From the NCBI GenBank assembly GCA_008360975.2, contig CM039183.1:51731350-51795349 (forward strand): a stretch of DNA of 64,000 bases. Direction: 5' to 3'. Below are positions 12,590 to 27,157 of this stretch, piece after piece (the first letter of the stretch is position 1; each line of letters starts with the position of its first letter). Source of the DNA: Lichenostomus cassidix (taxonomy: Eukaryota; Chordata; Aves; Passeriformes; Meliphagidae). Made by a program: the position numbers and the translations under genes. The notes below the pieces were generated by a model. That model searched no databases. It had not been told where the DNA came from and saw only the letters and a program-made list of their open reading frames with translations.

Positions 12590-15500
12590 GTTGACTGCAA
12601 GTTTAGGCTAACATATAATAATGCAAATATTAGAAAATGCCAACTCTTTAAAATTTCTTGTCATTTGCCTAATTAGGTATTTTCAGTATTCTGACAAAAT
12701 AGTCCAACGCATCCAAAAACAAATCATCTGTGAACATCTCATTTAAGAACATTAGATTCAACTTATAAAAGTTATATAATGTCAGGAGAAAAAAAAAATT
12801 GCTAAACTGAAAGAATGCTACATTTCCTGGCTGTGGAGAAACCTGCCTTTGGAACAGCAAGACTGCACATGTGTGCACCTTCTCCTGGCTCCTGTGCCCA
12901 CAGGCACCAAAGCGTTCCTGCCCAACATGGCATGAAGCATCCAGAGGCAGGGCACTGCACCCATCAAAGTCAGTCTGGAGCCATAATCTATTGACTTTTT
13001 TCTCTTTCCCTGCACCACTCAAAATGTGTCCTGGTGAGAGCAAAGGACCCAAAGAACAAAACCTATGAAATGTACTATCTGTGCAAGCAGACAGCCATAA
13101 CACATATGCAGAAGAAGATCTGAGGAAGACTAACAGCCTTAATTCTAATATTACTTCTCAATTTCTTGATTTCATATCCTTGCTTTTTTTTTCCAAATAA
13201 GTAGTTCTGTTTTCCTTCATTTTTGTTTCCTGATTTCTTCCTGCTACAGAAAGATTCAGAACTGTTCTTTCATGACATGACGAGCAACCATGACAGCAGA
13301 CCTGAGTCTATATAATTTTATGTATTGAGAGAATGCCATGTAAAGGCCACACAGCCAGGTGTGTACACTTACTTAGGTACATTTCCATGACACCAAGTTT
13401 CTAAATGACAACTGCAGTATGGCCTGGAAGTGCAGGGCATTGGGACTCAGTCAAGAGAGACTAAGCTAACTGAACAGAGCCATAAAGCTACCACAAGATT
13501 CAAATATGTAAATAACTATTTGCAAGTTTGGCTGAAATATTAGTGTCTAAGATGGTCTCTTTTTCTTTTTTTCTTTTCTGCCTCTGCTTTCTTTCCCTCA
13601 ATTTTATGTAGAAATAAACCCTGTACCAAAGTTAGGGAAAAAAAGCCCTTCCACAAAGTATTTCCATTCGTTTGGGTAATGTTTATTCACAGGTAAACAG
13701 CAACATATAGTTGCTAAAATGCAGTCATCTGCCACTTGATTTTCTAGGCACTGAAAATTTCTAGCAAATATAAGTCTATATATGAATAAAGTCATACAGG
13801 ATCATTAGCCTCAGCAATCACAAATGCAGTGTTTTGCTCTCCCAAGGCATTCAGCTTGGCTTTTTCAAGTGCAGATTTTTTTTCAGATAATTCCCACCAT
13901 GTACATCATGATTTAGCCACACAGCACTAACCTGTATGCAACTATCTGGATCAATTTCAAGAATGGTTTTCATGTCTTACTCTTCCATATTAACAGATCT
14001 TGAGGATCAAATTCAGGAACAAAGACAGTACATTTACATACAAATGAGCAGTATTCTAATCCAGTAGCTCCATTCTCTGACTCCTGGATAATTCAGATGC
14101 TATTTTTATTTCTGCAGCAGATTATCTCTGTCTTTCAAATACGTAGATATATTGAAAGCCTGCCCAGGTGCTTCCCTAACAGATTTTATCCACCAGACAA
14201 CTTATATTTTAGCTCAGCTGGAGATTGTGTCTTTAAAAATAAGAAATGAGGCTGGTAATGAAGTGAGACAAAATCTGAATTGCAAATTTATGAATTGAGA
14301 TTATAAAATGGGCTAATAATCAGAAAATAAAACATTTACTAACATGTTTTGTTTCAGCAGGCACTAACAATAGTTAGTACTTCAATATTTTTCTATAACA
14401 ACACATCTGGGGAGAGGGGGAGAGCATTTATATCTATCTTAAAAAACAAACTTCTAGTTCGATCTTTCTGATAATGCAGAAATACCAACTACCATTTTTA
14501 TATGTTATAAGGCTTTCCAAGTAAACCAAAAATCCAATCACAGTTACATACGAATAATACAACATATGCCAGCATCTGCAAGTGCAACACTTGCACAAAA
14601 CGCAGAACTCAGAGGAAAGCCTAGATATTAATCACATTAAGAATACATTACTAAAATGCTGAAAATCTTGCTTTAAATCATTCCTGTGTCCCAAGAAATC
14701 TCAGTGTAAGAATCTCTCACATACTCTAAAAGCTTCCTGAAATCTCATGCATCATTCAAAAATTCTGCGTATTTATCTGTTTAAGGATTAATGGCTATGT
14801 CATCTTCCCCCAGTCTTTCTAAAATTAACAAGGACTGATGATTTTTGCTCTGTAGCAGAAAATTCCATTAAGAACCACACTGCAGAGAGATGGCCACATC
14901 CCAGTGCACCTGAAGGAACAGTGATGCAATCCAGCTTCAGGAAAGATGACAATTCCTTTCTTTCAAAAAAATCACCATTCTCCATAGGGATGGATTCTCT
15001 TCCATAGGGAAGAAAAAATGCCACATGGAAAGGCTTTGCTAATCAACATGTAATGCTTTCTTTTTGTTCTCTGGCTATAAACTTGGGGGAAAAAACTGAT
15101 AGAAAATATGGATTCCTACATGTTTTAATTAGTCAGCCTGATCTGAACTGGAATACAACACTATTATTCACAGACACAGCTTTCTGACCAGTAAAGCATA
15201 TCACAGAAGACTAGTAGCTCATACATTTTAAATTTCTGAGCTTAGAAGGAAGCCAAATACACAAAATTTAACATTAACTCCAAAACTTTTTAATGTTTGG
15301 GGGATTCTCTCCTTAATGTCAGGCTGTGTTGCTCCCAGTACCTAAAACATTTTTGTAGATTCTCCTAAATTAATTGTGCACATTCTAAACATGACTTTCA
15401 TCTTAATGAGGGCTTGCACTGGGAATACATGGTTGAAAAATTAACTCCCTCATAAATTCAACTTTTGTTCTGTTGAGCTCATATGAAAACAATTTCCTGA

Positions 15501-17125
15501 TTAAAGCCTTCAGCAGTCTGTGGGGACTTACACTAAGTATCAACCTAAAGAGCTCTCTTACTTATTGTGAGGTTTATAAATAGGGAATGGAGCTTATTAT
15601 TTCTGCCACTACTTATGATAGTGCTCTAAGGCTTCAACTAAGACAAGGATCCCACAGTGCTAGATTTTGTGCAAATACCCTACAGTAAAGCACCCCAAAA
15701 GTTTAAAATCTATATATGAACAAAAGGATGCAACAAGGGAATTAATACTAATGCTTTATAAATGCAAAATCAAACCAGAAAAAGATTAAGTGACTGACCA
15801 AAATAGTCACCTACCCAAGACTGTACAGCTGGAGCTGGTACCAAATCATCAGCTATTTCTTAGTGAAAGACTGTTATCCTCCTCAGCAAGCTTTTATAGA
15901 TAACAATGAGAACTCCTGGTCACTCACTGCAGGGGAGAAGCTTTCTTGGCCACGAAGGTTCAACCTTTCAAGGTGCCTAAATGAACCCAAACCTTTTATC
16001 TACACATAAACACAGCAGTGAATAAAAAGAGCATAAACAATTCACTTCACTGCAAGGAGATGACTGAGCAAATGTCTCCTCTAAGCCCAAAAACATTGAG
16101 ACTGGAAAAAGCAAAGCCTCTCCACTCCTTCTACAAGCCAGACCTGCTTGGCTGAGCTGACACTGAAGCTGCAGCTCGGATGAGAGTACCTAAATCAACA
16201 GAAGCTTGTTCTGAACTTTATGTTTACCACAGCCACCAAATAACTGATACCAAATGTGTTTCTTGATTTTAGGAGAGCTCCTCAGCCAGCTGTTTTGCTG
16301 CCACTTCTCAGGAACAAGCACACTGGTCCTAAGACAACTCTAATGGACAGGAGCTTCATCTGTCCTATGATTACGTGGGCTTAAATTAACAATTCTACTA
16401 TCTCCCTTGACAATTTAGTTATTGGATAACTGCTCTTGCATTTTTAATCCACGCACTCAAAGTTAATTTTCTAGGCTGCAGTTCATTATTTCTTTTACCC
16501 TGAACAGCCAGAGCACCCAAGATCCCAACTCCTATAAAACTACTTTCCACACACAGCCTTCCTTCAGTTCCTTTCCTACTTCTGTCCAAAATATAACATG
16601 GTTTTATGTTTCCTTTTCGTCCTCAAGTGGCATTCAGAACTAAACACAAGTCTATGTTAAAACCCAATCATTGCCACATAAAATCCACATGATGAGCTTT
16701 ACAGGTTAATCTTTGCAGTGCACAAGACTGAAGTGCCCACAAACTGCTAAGCACAACCCAAAGAGAGAAACAGCAAATAGCTCATACAATAATCCGAATA
16801 AGTAAAATGGACAGCAACCTCAGAAAGAGAAGAAATGGCACTAATTCCTCTACAAAGGTAATTTTGTGGGGGTTCAGCCAGCTCATCTGACCCTCCACAG
16901 AGCTATCAAGCAGTAGGTCTGGTGCAGAAGAACTGGTGAGAGCACAACTGCCATCTTGCCCCTAAGACCATCTTTGCTCTTGTGCCGAAGGTTGTGCAAA
17001 CACTCACCACATCTGAGCATTCAGGGAATGCAGCCCCAGCCCAGGAACTGGCTCCAAGAAAGAGATCATTGCAAGTACCTTCAAAGCAAAGTCAACTGTG
17101 CGATCAAACCCTATTCTTGTCCTAT

Positions 17126-17310
17126 ATTATCATCACAATCATTATGATATTATAATTACATAATATATCATATATTGTACAGTGCATAAAATACGCATTA
17201 TTCCATTGTTACATATTATTTTATGCATGTCATATCTTACAATGTATTAGATATTGTTATATTTTTATAAACATTATTAAATTATTATTATAATTGATTA
17301 CTAAAAATGC
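17126..17310. repeat. AT-rich low-complexity block
   Basis: About 185 bases almost entirely of A and T, with many TATTATA/TAATATA words (for example ATATATCATATATTGTACAG). There is no clear repeat unit. It is a candidate matrix-attachment or fragile, easily unwound segment within the TULP4 intron. Confidence 0.75.
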
Positions 17311-20300
17311 CATTATAACCCTTTAACACCTACTCAAGTTGATTCTTCATCATTAGCCTGTACTTACACTTTTTAAATTTGTGCTTATGGACATAGTTCT
17401 TTACAGCTGCAAAACTCCTGACATAAATTTCTGTGCTTACGAGATACAACTGTCCTAACTTTTAAAACTTGTTAACAAACCCCTTACTACATACCAGTCA
17501 GGGATTTAAACATTAATTTTTAAACAATTTGCCAGGGATCCTGTACTATCACAGGCAACTGGCACTGACTAACATTTAACACAGGTTGGTACTTCTGTAC
17601 TTCAAGGCTTTTGAAGTCTTTTTACTTTTGATCACCAACTATTGTAACAAGTGATGATGCCAAGCCAGTTTTGGAGGCTTCCACAGTAAATGAAAGCAAG
17701 CTTGATATTCTGCTGTATGAAAGAGAGGAAATCCCACTATATAGTTGTGTAGTTAAAAGATTTGTTCATGAAGCCTGTGCATAAAGTAGAAACTTGTGTC
17801 ACAGTCAAATTTTATTTAGGAATTTTGTGACATTTGGGCACTTAGTTTTTCATTTGCCATAGTGTTCTTTCACACTTTTGAAAATATACTGTACCCACTC
17901 CTTTCAACACTAGAACAGGTGCAACAAACCAAGCAACAGCCTAGTACAATCCTATTTTAGGAAAAATGAAAGCATTTAATGAGTGAGAAGCTGGCTTACC
18001 AGCATAGAAGCTTTCAACTTCAATACACCAAACCATTTGGGCATTGGACTTTTCTCTCAGAATAAAAGATAACCAAGACACAAAAAAGAAGCTCATTCCA
18101 GAGCTGCTGCTTCTGTAGTAATATAATTAGTGACAACTGCCATCTGTCATTAACATGCTGTAAGCAATAAAAGATTGCATAAAAATACAGCAATGTTTCT
18201 TTTATTACTAGCTCATCCTCCTGAAGAAAAATCCTAATATACAAAACTATTACACATAATAATGTTTAAGGGTATGCATCTTTTCACAAACACATTGTTT
18301 ATTGTGAAGCTAAAACCATAATGGATTCTACTGTAATCAGAAGAGAATTTTTACTGTTTTCATTGGGCATCTGGAGGGCTGAAATACTTCCTGTAGTTCT
18401 GAAGCCAATTCTTGTGTCTTGCTTGGGCACTGTATGTCAAGAAAGAATTGCATTATTTTTCTACCTTCCTCTTATCCATGGCAACTGTCACTGTACAGAC
18501 TGTGCAGAAGTAGCCAGGTTTAGCACAGCCCAAAAGGAGACATGGACAGTTAACCTGATTTACAAAACTGTTTAGCAGCCTTCAATCCAAACGGCTTCAC
18601 TGATGTGGCTGCAGTTTTCCTGAGAGGAAAATTTGGCTCTTTTTCTCAGAGTCTGCCTGCCCAGGACTGCAGGAGCTGGAACTGCTACAGAGCTGCACTC
18701 TCAGACCAGCTTTCAGCTTGGCTGTCACTCTTCTGCTTGAATATGAAGCAGTGGTGACAGGCTCTGAAGTAAGCCCCAGCTACTGCTAGACTGAGAAAGA
18801 AAAACAAACCCCAACTAATGCATAAGAGATAGCAATAGAAATACTATCAAGTTAACACTCAAAAATTAATAACTTACTTTTATGCTATTAAAATGCATGG
18901 TAGTACTGTTCCCCTAAAGGCAGAATAGAAATTAAGTTTAAGGAGGATGACCAAAACTAAATAGATTTTCACCATGCTCCTCACAAATGAGTTCTGTGTT
19001 TAGATTTAATAATTTACTTTCTTCCTTTAGAATGTGCCCTAAAGCCTAAAAATATCATAGGTGACAATCTCTGTACCTGTTCTGAGCTAAAAAAACCAGG
19101 CAACATATAAAACAAACCAGCTAACTGATTCACATAAACGTATACTTCCAAGAACAGCTATTATGGAGACAAGTTTTTTCTTTTTCATAACCCAACCTGA
19201 ATGCAACAATGTCTATGAACTTCAGATAACTTAGGTGATTTTCACACTACATTTAAAAGGTGTAACTCAGCTGCATTGGACTTGTATTTTGATCTCTCCA
19301 CAGTCCATATTAAAGTCAGAAAAGACAGCATGTGTTGATACATCTCACACAAAGGACTGATTTGGGACATTTTTGGTAGCAATTCAGCAATCACATGAAA
19401 CACTTCTTCCATTTCCCTTTGCCCAAAGGAAAAGACTGAAGTAATTGATTTTGTGAAATATCTGCAGTCTTTCATTAGAACAGTGACAGACACTTAAAAA
19501 CACTTCTGACACTGTGAGCAACACAATACTGGGAGTGGAGCATCTGGTTATCTCTGTGCACAGTTACAAGCAGATCGCCTTCAGGTGCCATTAACTCCTA
19601 CCAATTAATCTGTAACAAGTAGCCCTCTGCATTTCTCTTGACAGCTACATGGGAGAGGCTTAGTATTTCAGTAGTACTTTGAAGCAATTACAGATTATCA
19701 ATGATGTTGCCACTAGATGTTTACTTAGAGGGAAGAAAAAAGTATCACAAGGACTTAGAATTTTCATTTTCTCCATGAAATAGAAACTTGCAACATCTGA
19801 ACCATGAGTGGACATTTTTTAATTGCGAAATTTTTCTCTGATACAACTTGTGTGATCAGTTTCAAAGTTACTGAATTCTGCAGTGAACTTGGTATTACAG
19901 TTTGTAACCTATTGGTAATCAAATTTGATGATGCACTGTCCCCTGCTTCTTTGGGTTTCTACAGCTTTGAAGAGTTTAATTCTTGCAACTGATGATGTAA
20001 ACACTGACATGAGGATTAAAAGAACTCATCATCATTGCTCTGACATACTAATAGTACTAGGACTTTTTTTTAAAATGTAAATGACAACCTGCAAGTACAT
20101 CTACATTCTTTCTCCAGGAGATCACATAAGCTTATTGACTTTTGCAGCTTTCAATCTCTTTTTTTTTTCCCTAATAATTTCTCTAATGTTTGCAAAAAAA
20201 CAGAGTTGCTTATTTGTTTGTTTTCTACTGGACTCCTAGAAAAGAACATTCAAAAGCAGAGTTCTGCAAATAATGAGAGAATTTAGCAGTGCTGGCCATC

Positions 20301-23105
20301 ACAGATCTTTCAAGAAAATTAAAATCACATAAAATTAAACCTATTAGCCACCAAACAGCTTGACTGCCTAACTAGAAGTTATTGCAGCCTCATGTCACCA
20401 ACAAATTAAAAAAACAATTATTAAAAAAAACCACCCTAACTTCTGAAACAATTCAGCAGAAGCTTCCAAAGACATGAAAAATGTGAGGACCAAAAGATGC
20501 TCATAGGAAAAACAAGCTATTTTTCTCCAGTGAACTAAAAAAGTAAAGCATTATAAATAGACCATAATAAAAATAGTATCTGCCTATAAAAAGAAACATG
20601 CAGTCCCAGCCATGAACACATCTATTTACTCACTACTGGAAATTCCTGGAAGACATCTGCTGAAAAGAAAGGCCATTCCCTGCTCTGGTTAAAACATTAC
20701 TTCTCAATACTATAAAGTGGGAGGAGGGACAAAGAGAACAGGGGTCTTGCAGGATATTTTCATTTTCATTATTACTGCAGTGAGAGCTTCTGCTTTAATC
20801 TCCTTTCTTCCTCTCCTCTGTTCTCCCACCTCATTTCTTTCAACACACTCAAAACACTGCTGCCATTGCACAGCAGCCAGAGAAAGCATCCTATATGCTC
20901 CCCCAGCAAGCCAAAACTTTTAACTACATGGTGCTTGCTACCAGACTTCTAAAGTGAAGTTCCTGCTGCGAATAGCTTCTGCTAAATGGACATTATTACT
21001 ATCAGAACTTTTTTTTCCAAGCAAACATATGTCAGACTCCCCAGAAACATTTCTTTTTTTCTACTGACTGAAGCAATTTAATCCCAACTGACTAATTTCA
21101 CTTGCAGTTAACTTTTTGAATCTTTCCCTTTAATGAACCAGTACAGAATCTGTAATTGGGTGGTTTAACTTTTTAAAAGTGCAGACAGCATCTTTTCCCA
21201 TAAATGCTGAAATACAAACAGGCCACCTAAATAGTAACCAAGATGTTGCTTAACCCAATGTACCCTTTTTTTTTTTTTCCCCCAGTATTAAGACGACCTT
21301 CAGTTTCCATGGCATTTTCTTTCTTTCAAAGAGACCTACAAAGGCAAAGTCTGGTTTCTCAGACAGCAAAAAGCAATATTCTTTTCATAAACTTAACCAT
21401 TCTTTCTTATTAAAGTATTATTTCAAGTTGCTCCATAAAAATCAAATTTACCTTGCAGCATGCAGCAAGAGAATGAGCTGAGCTGCAGATTGATTTGCAT
21501 CCATCAGTTACAGTTATATGGAGAGGAAATATAAGAAGCAAAATCCAGTATCTTGAAAAACAATAACTTCTATATCAAAGCAAAGATGCAATCTAAATTT
21601 TATTAAACTCCACAGTCACAGAAGGCTCAAGTGTTATGTAAATCTCTGATATGGAGAATGAAACACAATATATTTGATTACTGCTGTGTCACATATCAGG
21701 GAACTAAGATGGCATTTCATGTAAGGTGTGCTTTAAGTACTGAAAAGATGCTTTTGCTATTCAGGAAAAAAAAAGTAAATAAATACTAAAATTTAGATTT
21801 AGATATTGGGAAACAATGTGGAGCTTTGAATACTCTCAGAAAAAGGAAAAAATTAAGAAAAATATGAATGCCTCCCTTATAGAAAACTAGCATCACAAAG
21901 AGTCATTAAGTGTTTCTGAGAAAAATTATGAAATATTCAGCTTTATTGCCAGCTAAGCCATCTACCCCAAGCAACATAAGCTGTAGATATGAAGATTCAG
22001 GGAAATCGCAAGGAGAGTGGAATTAGAGCATAAATTAATGCAAGTTAATAAATTACAACTAGTGGTCCAAAGATATAACAACATTTTGTACTTGCGAAGA
22101 TTCTTTCAGATTCAAGACACTGAAAACATGAACTAACTAAAATAAAAAAAATACTGTACCATTAAAAAAACTTGTAATTCAACTCAAGCTACATCGATAA
22201 TTACTAATGCAAGTCATAGAATGAAGTTCAAAGAAGCAGACACAAAATTTCCTTCAACTGGAAGATACTTCTCTGCTTTTCAAGCCAAACCTCATAGAAA
22301 ATGCAGTAAGGTCAGCCAATTAGCTTGTATCTGTCTTGGATCACACATAGTATTCTGTGCCTTTGAAAGAAGACTTTTCCTACACAGTCCTCTCCAAAGG
22401 GCTTTACTTTGTCTAACTTTGCATGCCAGCAACATTTCTGTCCCTCAGTAAACCTTCAATCAGTATTTTTTCGTATCGCTTATCAAAAACAAGTAACATT
22501 CACCCAGCCCGCAGCTCTGACTTCTAAAAGTATTTCTTCCTAAAATGAGTCATCTTAAAATGCCAGTGCTTCACATTTTATTGTCAATGTCATCATCATT
22601 TTAGACCAAGCACTGATGCCAGTGGATTTACACATAAAGCCCTGCCAAATAATCAGATTTGGATGGCAATTAATCTTTCCATTAATTTTGCACTTCTACT
22701 TTTAAAAAATAATTTCTCAAACAAAAGGCTTTAGATCTCACCCAAGAATACATTAGTGAGCACCCCAGTGAGTCACAAACACTGAATACTCAGTGCTGCT
22801 AACAAGGCCCCAGCAAGGTTGTTTCTGAAGATTATATACCATAATAAGATGTTTAATCAACAGTGCTATGCAAAACCTCTATTCTACAGCTGCAGAACAT
22901 AAAGCCCCAAATTCACACTGGTCTGAAGCTTCCCTTTTGCCCCCATTTATCACTGAAATAAATACTTTTAGACATTTATTTGGCTGGAAAACTCATTTCA
23001 AAATCTAGAGGTGAATGTATATTTTTGTAAGTATCCACTATTAGCATTTTACACAAACACAAATAGCAATAAAATGCTCCTTTTCATAATTAAAGGACTT
23101 TTTTG

Positions 23106-23394
23106 TAGAATCACAGCACAGCTGAGGTTGGAAGGGACCTCTGTGTGTCATCTGGCCCAAGCTCAAACTCAAGAAGGGTGACACCTAGAGCTGGCTGCCC
23201 AGGACCACGTCCAGGTGACTTTTGAGTACTTCCAAGTAAACAGACTCCACGACCTCTCTGAGCAACCTGTTCCAGAGCTCAGTCACCCTCCCAGTAAAAC
23301 ACCATTTCCTGATGTTCAGAGGGAACTTTCTGTCTTTCAGTTTGTGCCCATCACCTTTGGGTCTGTCTCTGGGCACAACTCAGCTCTCCACTCA
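23106..23394 (-). mobile_element. CR1 LINE 3' fragment
   Basis: The plus strand begins TAGAATCACAGCACAGCTGA and continues GGTTGGAAGGGACCTCTG, CTGCCCAGGACCACGTCCAG, CTGATGTTCAGAGGGAAC and TTTCAGTTTGTGCCCATCAC. This is the classic reversed CR1 3' region. It is truncated in the 3' end of ORF2 and carries no intact ORF. Short open frames across it are by-products of the repeat. Confidence 0.93.
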
Positions 23395-24823
23395 GGGGGA
23401 AAAAAAAAGAGAATTGACAGGGACTTAAGGGACAGTAAAAATAAGTGCCTCTAACATTTTAAAGAACATTTTAAGTAATAATTATGCTCTGAGAACTTCA
23501 TTTATGCTAATGTCTGCATTCCCTTGCAAAAGTTCTTTTTACATTTCCCAATACAATGACTCTTCATAGACTTTAGCCCTTTAACTACTATTGTGTCCTT
23601 TTTTTTTTGCTCTTTCCAAATCTTTTGTCTCATGGCAATTTTGTTCCTTTGTACCTTTGCTCTAGTTTGTAGGTGCTTGTGTCCTTCACCTACTCTTTGC
23701 ATTTTAATATCTTCTCAAGGAAACATGCTTATTAAGTTGCATCATTTCCATATATTTACTTCACTACATTCAACAACACAGATATTAGACATTCAATATC
23801 TTCCTTGCTAGAACTTTTAAAAAAATTTTAAAAATGTTCACCACTTTCAAGGAGGCAAATGTTACTGAATTAAGTGACCTGCTAGCTGAAATCAGAGTAT
23901 GTACTGTACACAGCATGAGCAAAGCCAGGAAAGTGGACACCTCTGGTAAGGCCCACAGATCTTTCCCTCAATGCATGAAATCTTTCTGAGAAAGGCAATC
24001 ACAAAAACCAGGCACCAGAAAACAGATCAATATTTCAGTACATCAGTGTTACCACAGACCAAGCCTAGCAAAATAGTCAGAAGACATAAATGCTGCCTAC
24101 ATGCACAATTTTTTTAATGCTTGCATTTTAAAACAAAGAAAGATGATCTCACTTCTCATTACAAAAGTACAAGATATAGATAATTGATTATATGACAACT
24201 TTAAATACATACATGCTACATAGGCCAGAAAGAATTTCAAATACACACATATTTCCATTAACTCAGTAGGTGAAGAGCTGCTCTGAATTGACAACAGTAT
24301 AACACAAACCCCCCGATCTTCTAGCCAACAGGTAACTGACTTGACTTTAGCTTCAAGGCTTTATGCCACTTAGTAAGATTTCTCCGCGGGATGTAAGATG
24401 GATTTCCTGAGCACAGGCACACATCTCCTGAACACAAAATCAAGAATTCAGGTCTCAGGGAAGGCTCACTCTGGAGGAACAAGGGCTCACAGCCTGCATC
24501 CTGCTTGCTTTGTGCTCTCCTACCATAACTTCACTGCATGGATAAGTAGCCCCTGTTCCTTTGTTGGCTTCCCTGCAGACCCTTCAGAGCACGAGCAAAG
24601 GTAAGCTGTGACAGCAGCTCTCCTGCCTGCTCACCCCTCATGTGAAGCCCCATGCAGGGAGCAGCTCAGGAGAACCTCAGGGCAGAGCCAGCGCTGCAAA
24701 GGCAGCTGGTGCCCCAGGGAGGACACAGGAACATGAATGCTGCACATCTCCAAGAGACATGGCTTGCAGGGGGGAAAAAAAAAAATGGAAAGAAAAGAAA
24801 AAGAAAACACGTATTTAGGGCAA

Positions 24824-24849
24824 GCGTCTTACAAGGCGTGCGAAGACGC
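24824..24849. repeat. CpG-bearing inverted repeat
   Basis: GCGTCTT (24824-24830), a 12-base loop containing two further CpGs, then AAGACGC (24843-24849). It stands out because CpG is rare elsewhere in the intron. The surrounding 24650-24900 is also richer in GC than its neighbours, but far short of a CpG island. Confidence 0.6.
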
Positions 24850-26070
24850 GGACACAGCCAAGCGAGCCAGCTGTTCTCTGCAGTAGTCTTGTCAAATCAA
24901 GCTCCCTTTACCCCCAGGAGCAAACAGATCTCACTTTCAGGTCCCATCTGTACATACAGGACTCCAGGTCTGTCAATGTGGTTTTGACAGTCTGACTGGC
25001 ATAGCTTTTGAAGCTGTTCAGCTTCTTTTATATGCCTGTGTGCCTGCTGAATGCAGCCATCCTTCACGCTGAAAAAAAAATAAGTACGTATCATCATTCA
25101 TCGCCACTGTTTTGACAAATATTACATGGAACAAAGAAGCAGGAATTGTACTGGGAGCCCATGTCAGGTCCTCTATTCGTCACCAGTTAAAACGTTCCCC
25201 ACTAGGCTTTCTTTCAAAGAAACACATCAGCCCTAACTATAACAAGTGGCAACTGTCATTATTACATTGGCTTTCATTAGCAACTGTAAGGAGGTGGGGG
25301 AGAAAGGGAAAACAGAGACCAGCATTATGCCACTGTATGAGTTTTCATTTCCACTACATGTAGTTGTTGTTCCCCTAGTTTCAAAATGCATATAAATCAA
25401 CTTCAACACACTCAGAAAAGGGAAAAAAACAGATGATTCAGATGTATGGGTACATTAAATTCTGTATGAGCAACAGACTAGCATGATTCAAATCAGGAAA
25501 ATAAATTACTGGAGTGGCATGGAATAAATAAGTAACAACTATTACGACCTTTTCCAGTGCAGAAGGAAAAAGGATCATTGAACGAAATCAGAAATATGGA
25601 TATTGAAACACCAAAAGAAATACTTTTCCCACACAATCCGTAGCTAAATTGTACAATTCACTATACAGGATGAGTCAAAATTTTACACTGATGCAAACAG
25701 CAGTAAGGCAAATTCCCAAAAGAAAATCATAAAGACACAAATTCACAGAAGTCATAAGGACATAAGGCCCATGTACCTGGCCCAGAGAGCTCCTGAGCTG
25801 CAGACTCCTGGATCTGTATCACAAAAGCATAATTATGAGCTTACTGGTGCTTAAACTCTTTCCGGTGTGTTGATTACCAGTCACTGCCAGAGACAGGACA
25901 CTGTGCCATTTGGATGCTTCATCTGATACTCTGTGGATCCTCTAAACTACTGTGGACAAAGCCTTCAACATGCAAAACTTCATGCTGTCGTGTCTCAAAT
26001 TACAATTAAGTTACAATTAATTCTATTATTAATTCTATTTTAGGATTTGCCAGAGCCAACATCAACCCTT

Positions 26071-26090
26071 CTCTGTCTCTCTCTCTCTCT
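26071..26090. repeat. (CT)n microsatellite
   Basis: About ten CT dinucleotides with one TGT interruption. A simple repeat and likely polymorphic. Confidence 0.9.
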
Positions 26091-26488
26091 GGCAAAATCT
26101 CCTCTGTATTTCTTTTTCAGTCCTGTTTTCCAAAGGTCAATATTTGATGTTTTAAGTATCTTTTTTTCCTCATCACATCAAAAGTTCAATTGTATAATAA
26201 AGTTAAAATTCTGTCAAGGGATATTTTAAGAACACTGAGCAGTATACCTATAAGCAATCTAATATAACAACACAGGCAGCTTAACATATTTCTGTTTCTA
26301 TAACGCCAGGATAGAGCCTTACCAGACCAAATGCCTCAAGTGCACAATTGCAATGAACATCTGAAGACCTTGTGGAACTCCTCAAATTGTTTTAATACCA
26401 CAAAGTCCAGGCAGAAATCTCTGGATCAAACAATTAAACAGTGGAATAGGAACCTGAATGGCACAACAGACAGTCGGACTGAGCCATT

Positions 26489-27157
26489 TCAGAAATACAG
26501 ATGGGGTTTGGAGCAGATGTAATTAAAACAAGGAGTCAGATGAGCCAGACAAAGTGGCACTAAGAACAAGGTAAGGCTGAAGAGTCTAATTTCAAAATGA
26601 AAAATACTAGGAAAAACAGAAAAACAAAATTCAAGCACGGTTAATGACAGATTAGAAAAAGGAAAAAAATTACTCCATTTTTCAAACAGCACTTTCTCAG
26701 AAAGCTCAAAAGGATGTTTTATGACAACCATAAACCCAGCACTACAGTAGTAGCTTCTGGAAGTCTGACAGTATACCACCAGTGAAGACCAGGAATTGAG
26801 AAGCTCTAAACAGCAGATTATGTACAAGGGTGTAAAGCAGACCACTTTCATCACACTCCTTTTATCTGCACCCCTGAATAGTATCCATGTGTGGATCCAT
26901 TCAAAACTACAACGAATAGGATGCTTCACACAGGTATGACAAGTTTGGACTGAAAAAGACAACTGCACTGTCCAAGAAAGCTTCAACAGAGTCAGAGCTT
27001 TTCTTGATATAACACAAATTTGTTTATTTGTACCATTTAAACAAAGATCTAAAGGGACCACGTAAAAAAACCCATCAATAATACCACCATGAAGTGACAG
27101 CCATGCAAAGCAGAAACCAATTACAGCTTGCCAGAAGGTATAATAAAAGTACAGCAT
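26489..27157 (-). other. Long open reading frame, 222 codons, no known product
   Basis: From the ATG at 27157-27155 the minus strand stays open for 222 codons, starting MLYFYYTFWQAVIGFCF; the frame is also open upstream to at least 27217. In sequence this AT-rich such a run is unexpected by chance. The translation is rich in Phe, Leu, Ser and Cys, hydrophobic and without a recognisable domain, so it looks more like translated non-coding DNA than a protein. The strand is the same as TULP4, inside its intron. I do not assign a function. Confidence 0.15.

Larger units (their letters stand above)
11751..23105 (-). other. TULP4: TULP4 downstream intron, 11 kb without recognised elements
   Basis: I see no exon or transposon here, only homopolymer tracts and the AT-rich block at 17126-17310. 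Such a long stretch without recognised repeats suggests old or partly constrained intron, which only cross-species alignment could show. Confidence 0.65.

Noticed and set aside
12669..13103. 144-codon minus-strand open frame and its shadows
   Set aside because: Low-complexity Phe/Leu-rich translation with no family resemblance.
19990..20046. C/D-box snoRNA-like pattern (TGATGATG ... CTGA ... CATCATCA ... CTGA)
   Set aside because: The C box lacks the purine at its first position or ends wrongly, there is no terminal stem, and the complementary TGATGATG/CATCATCA arms would pair the C box itself.
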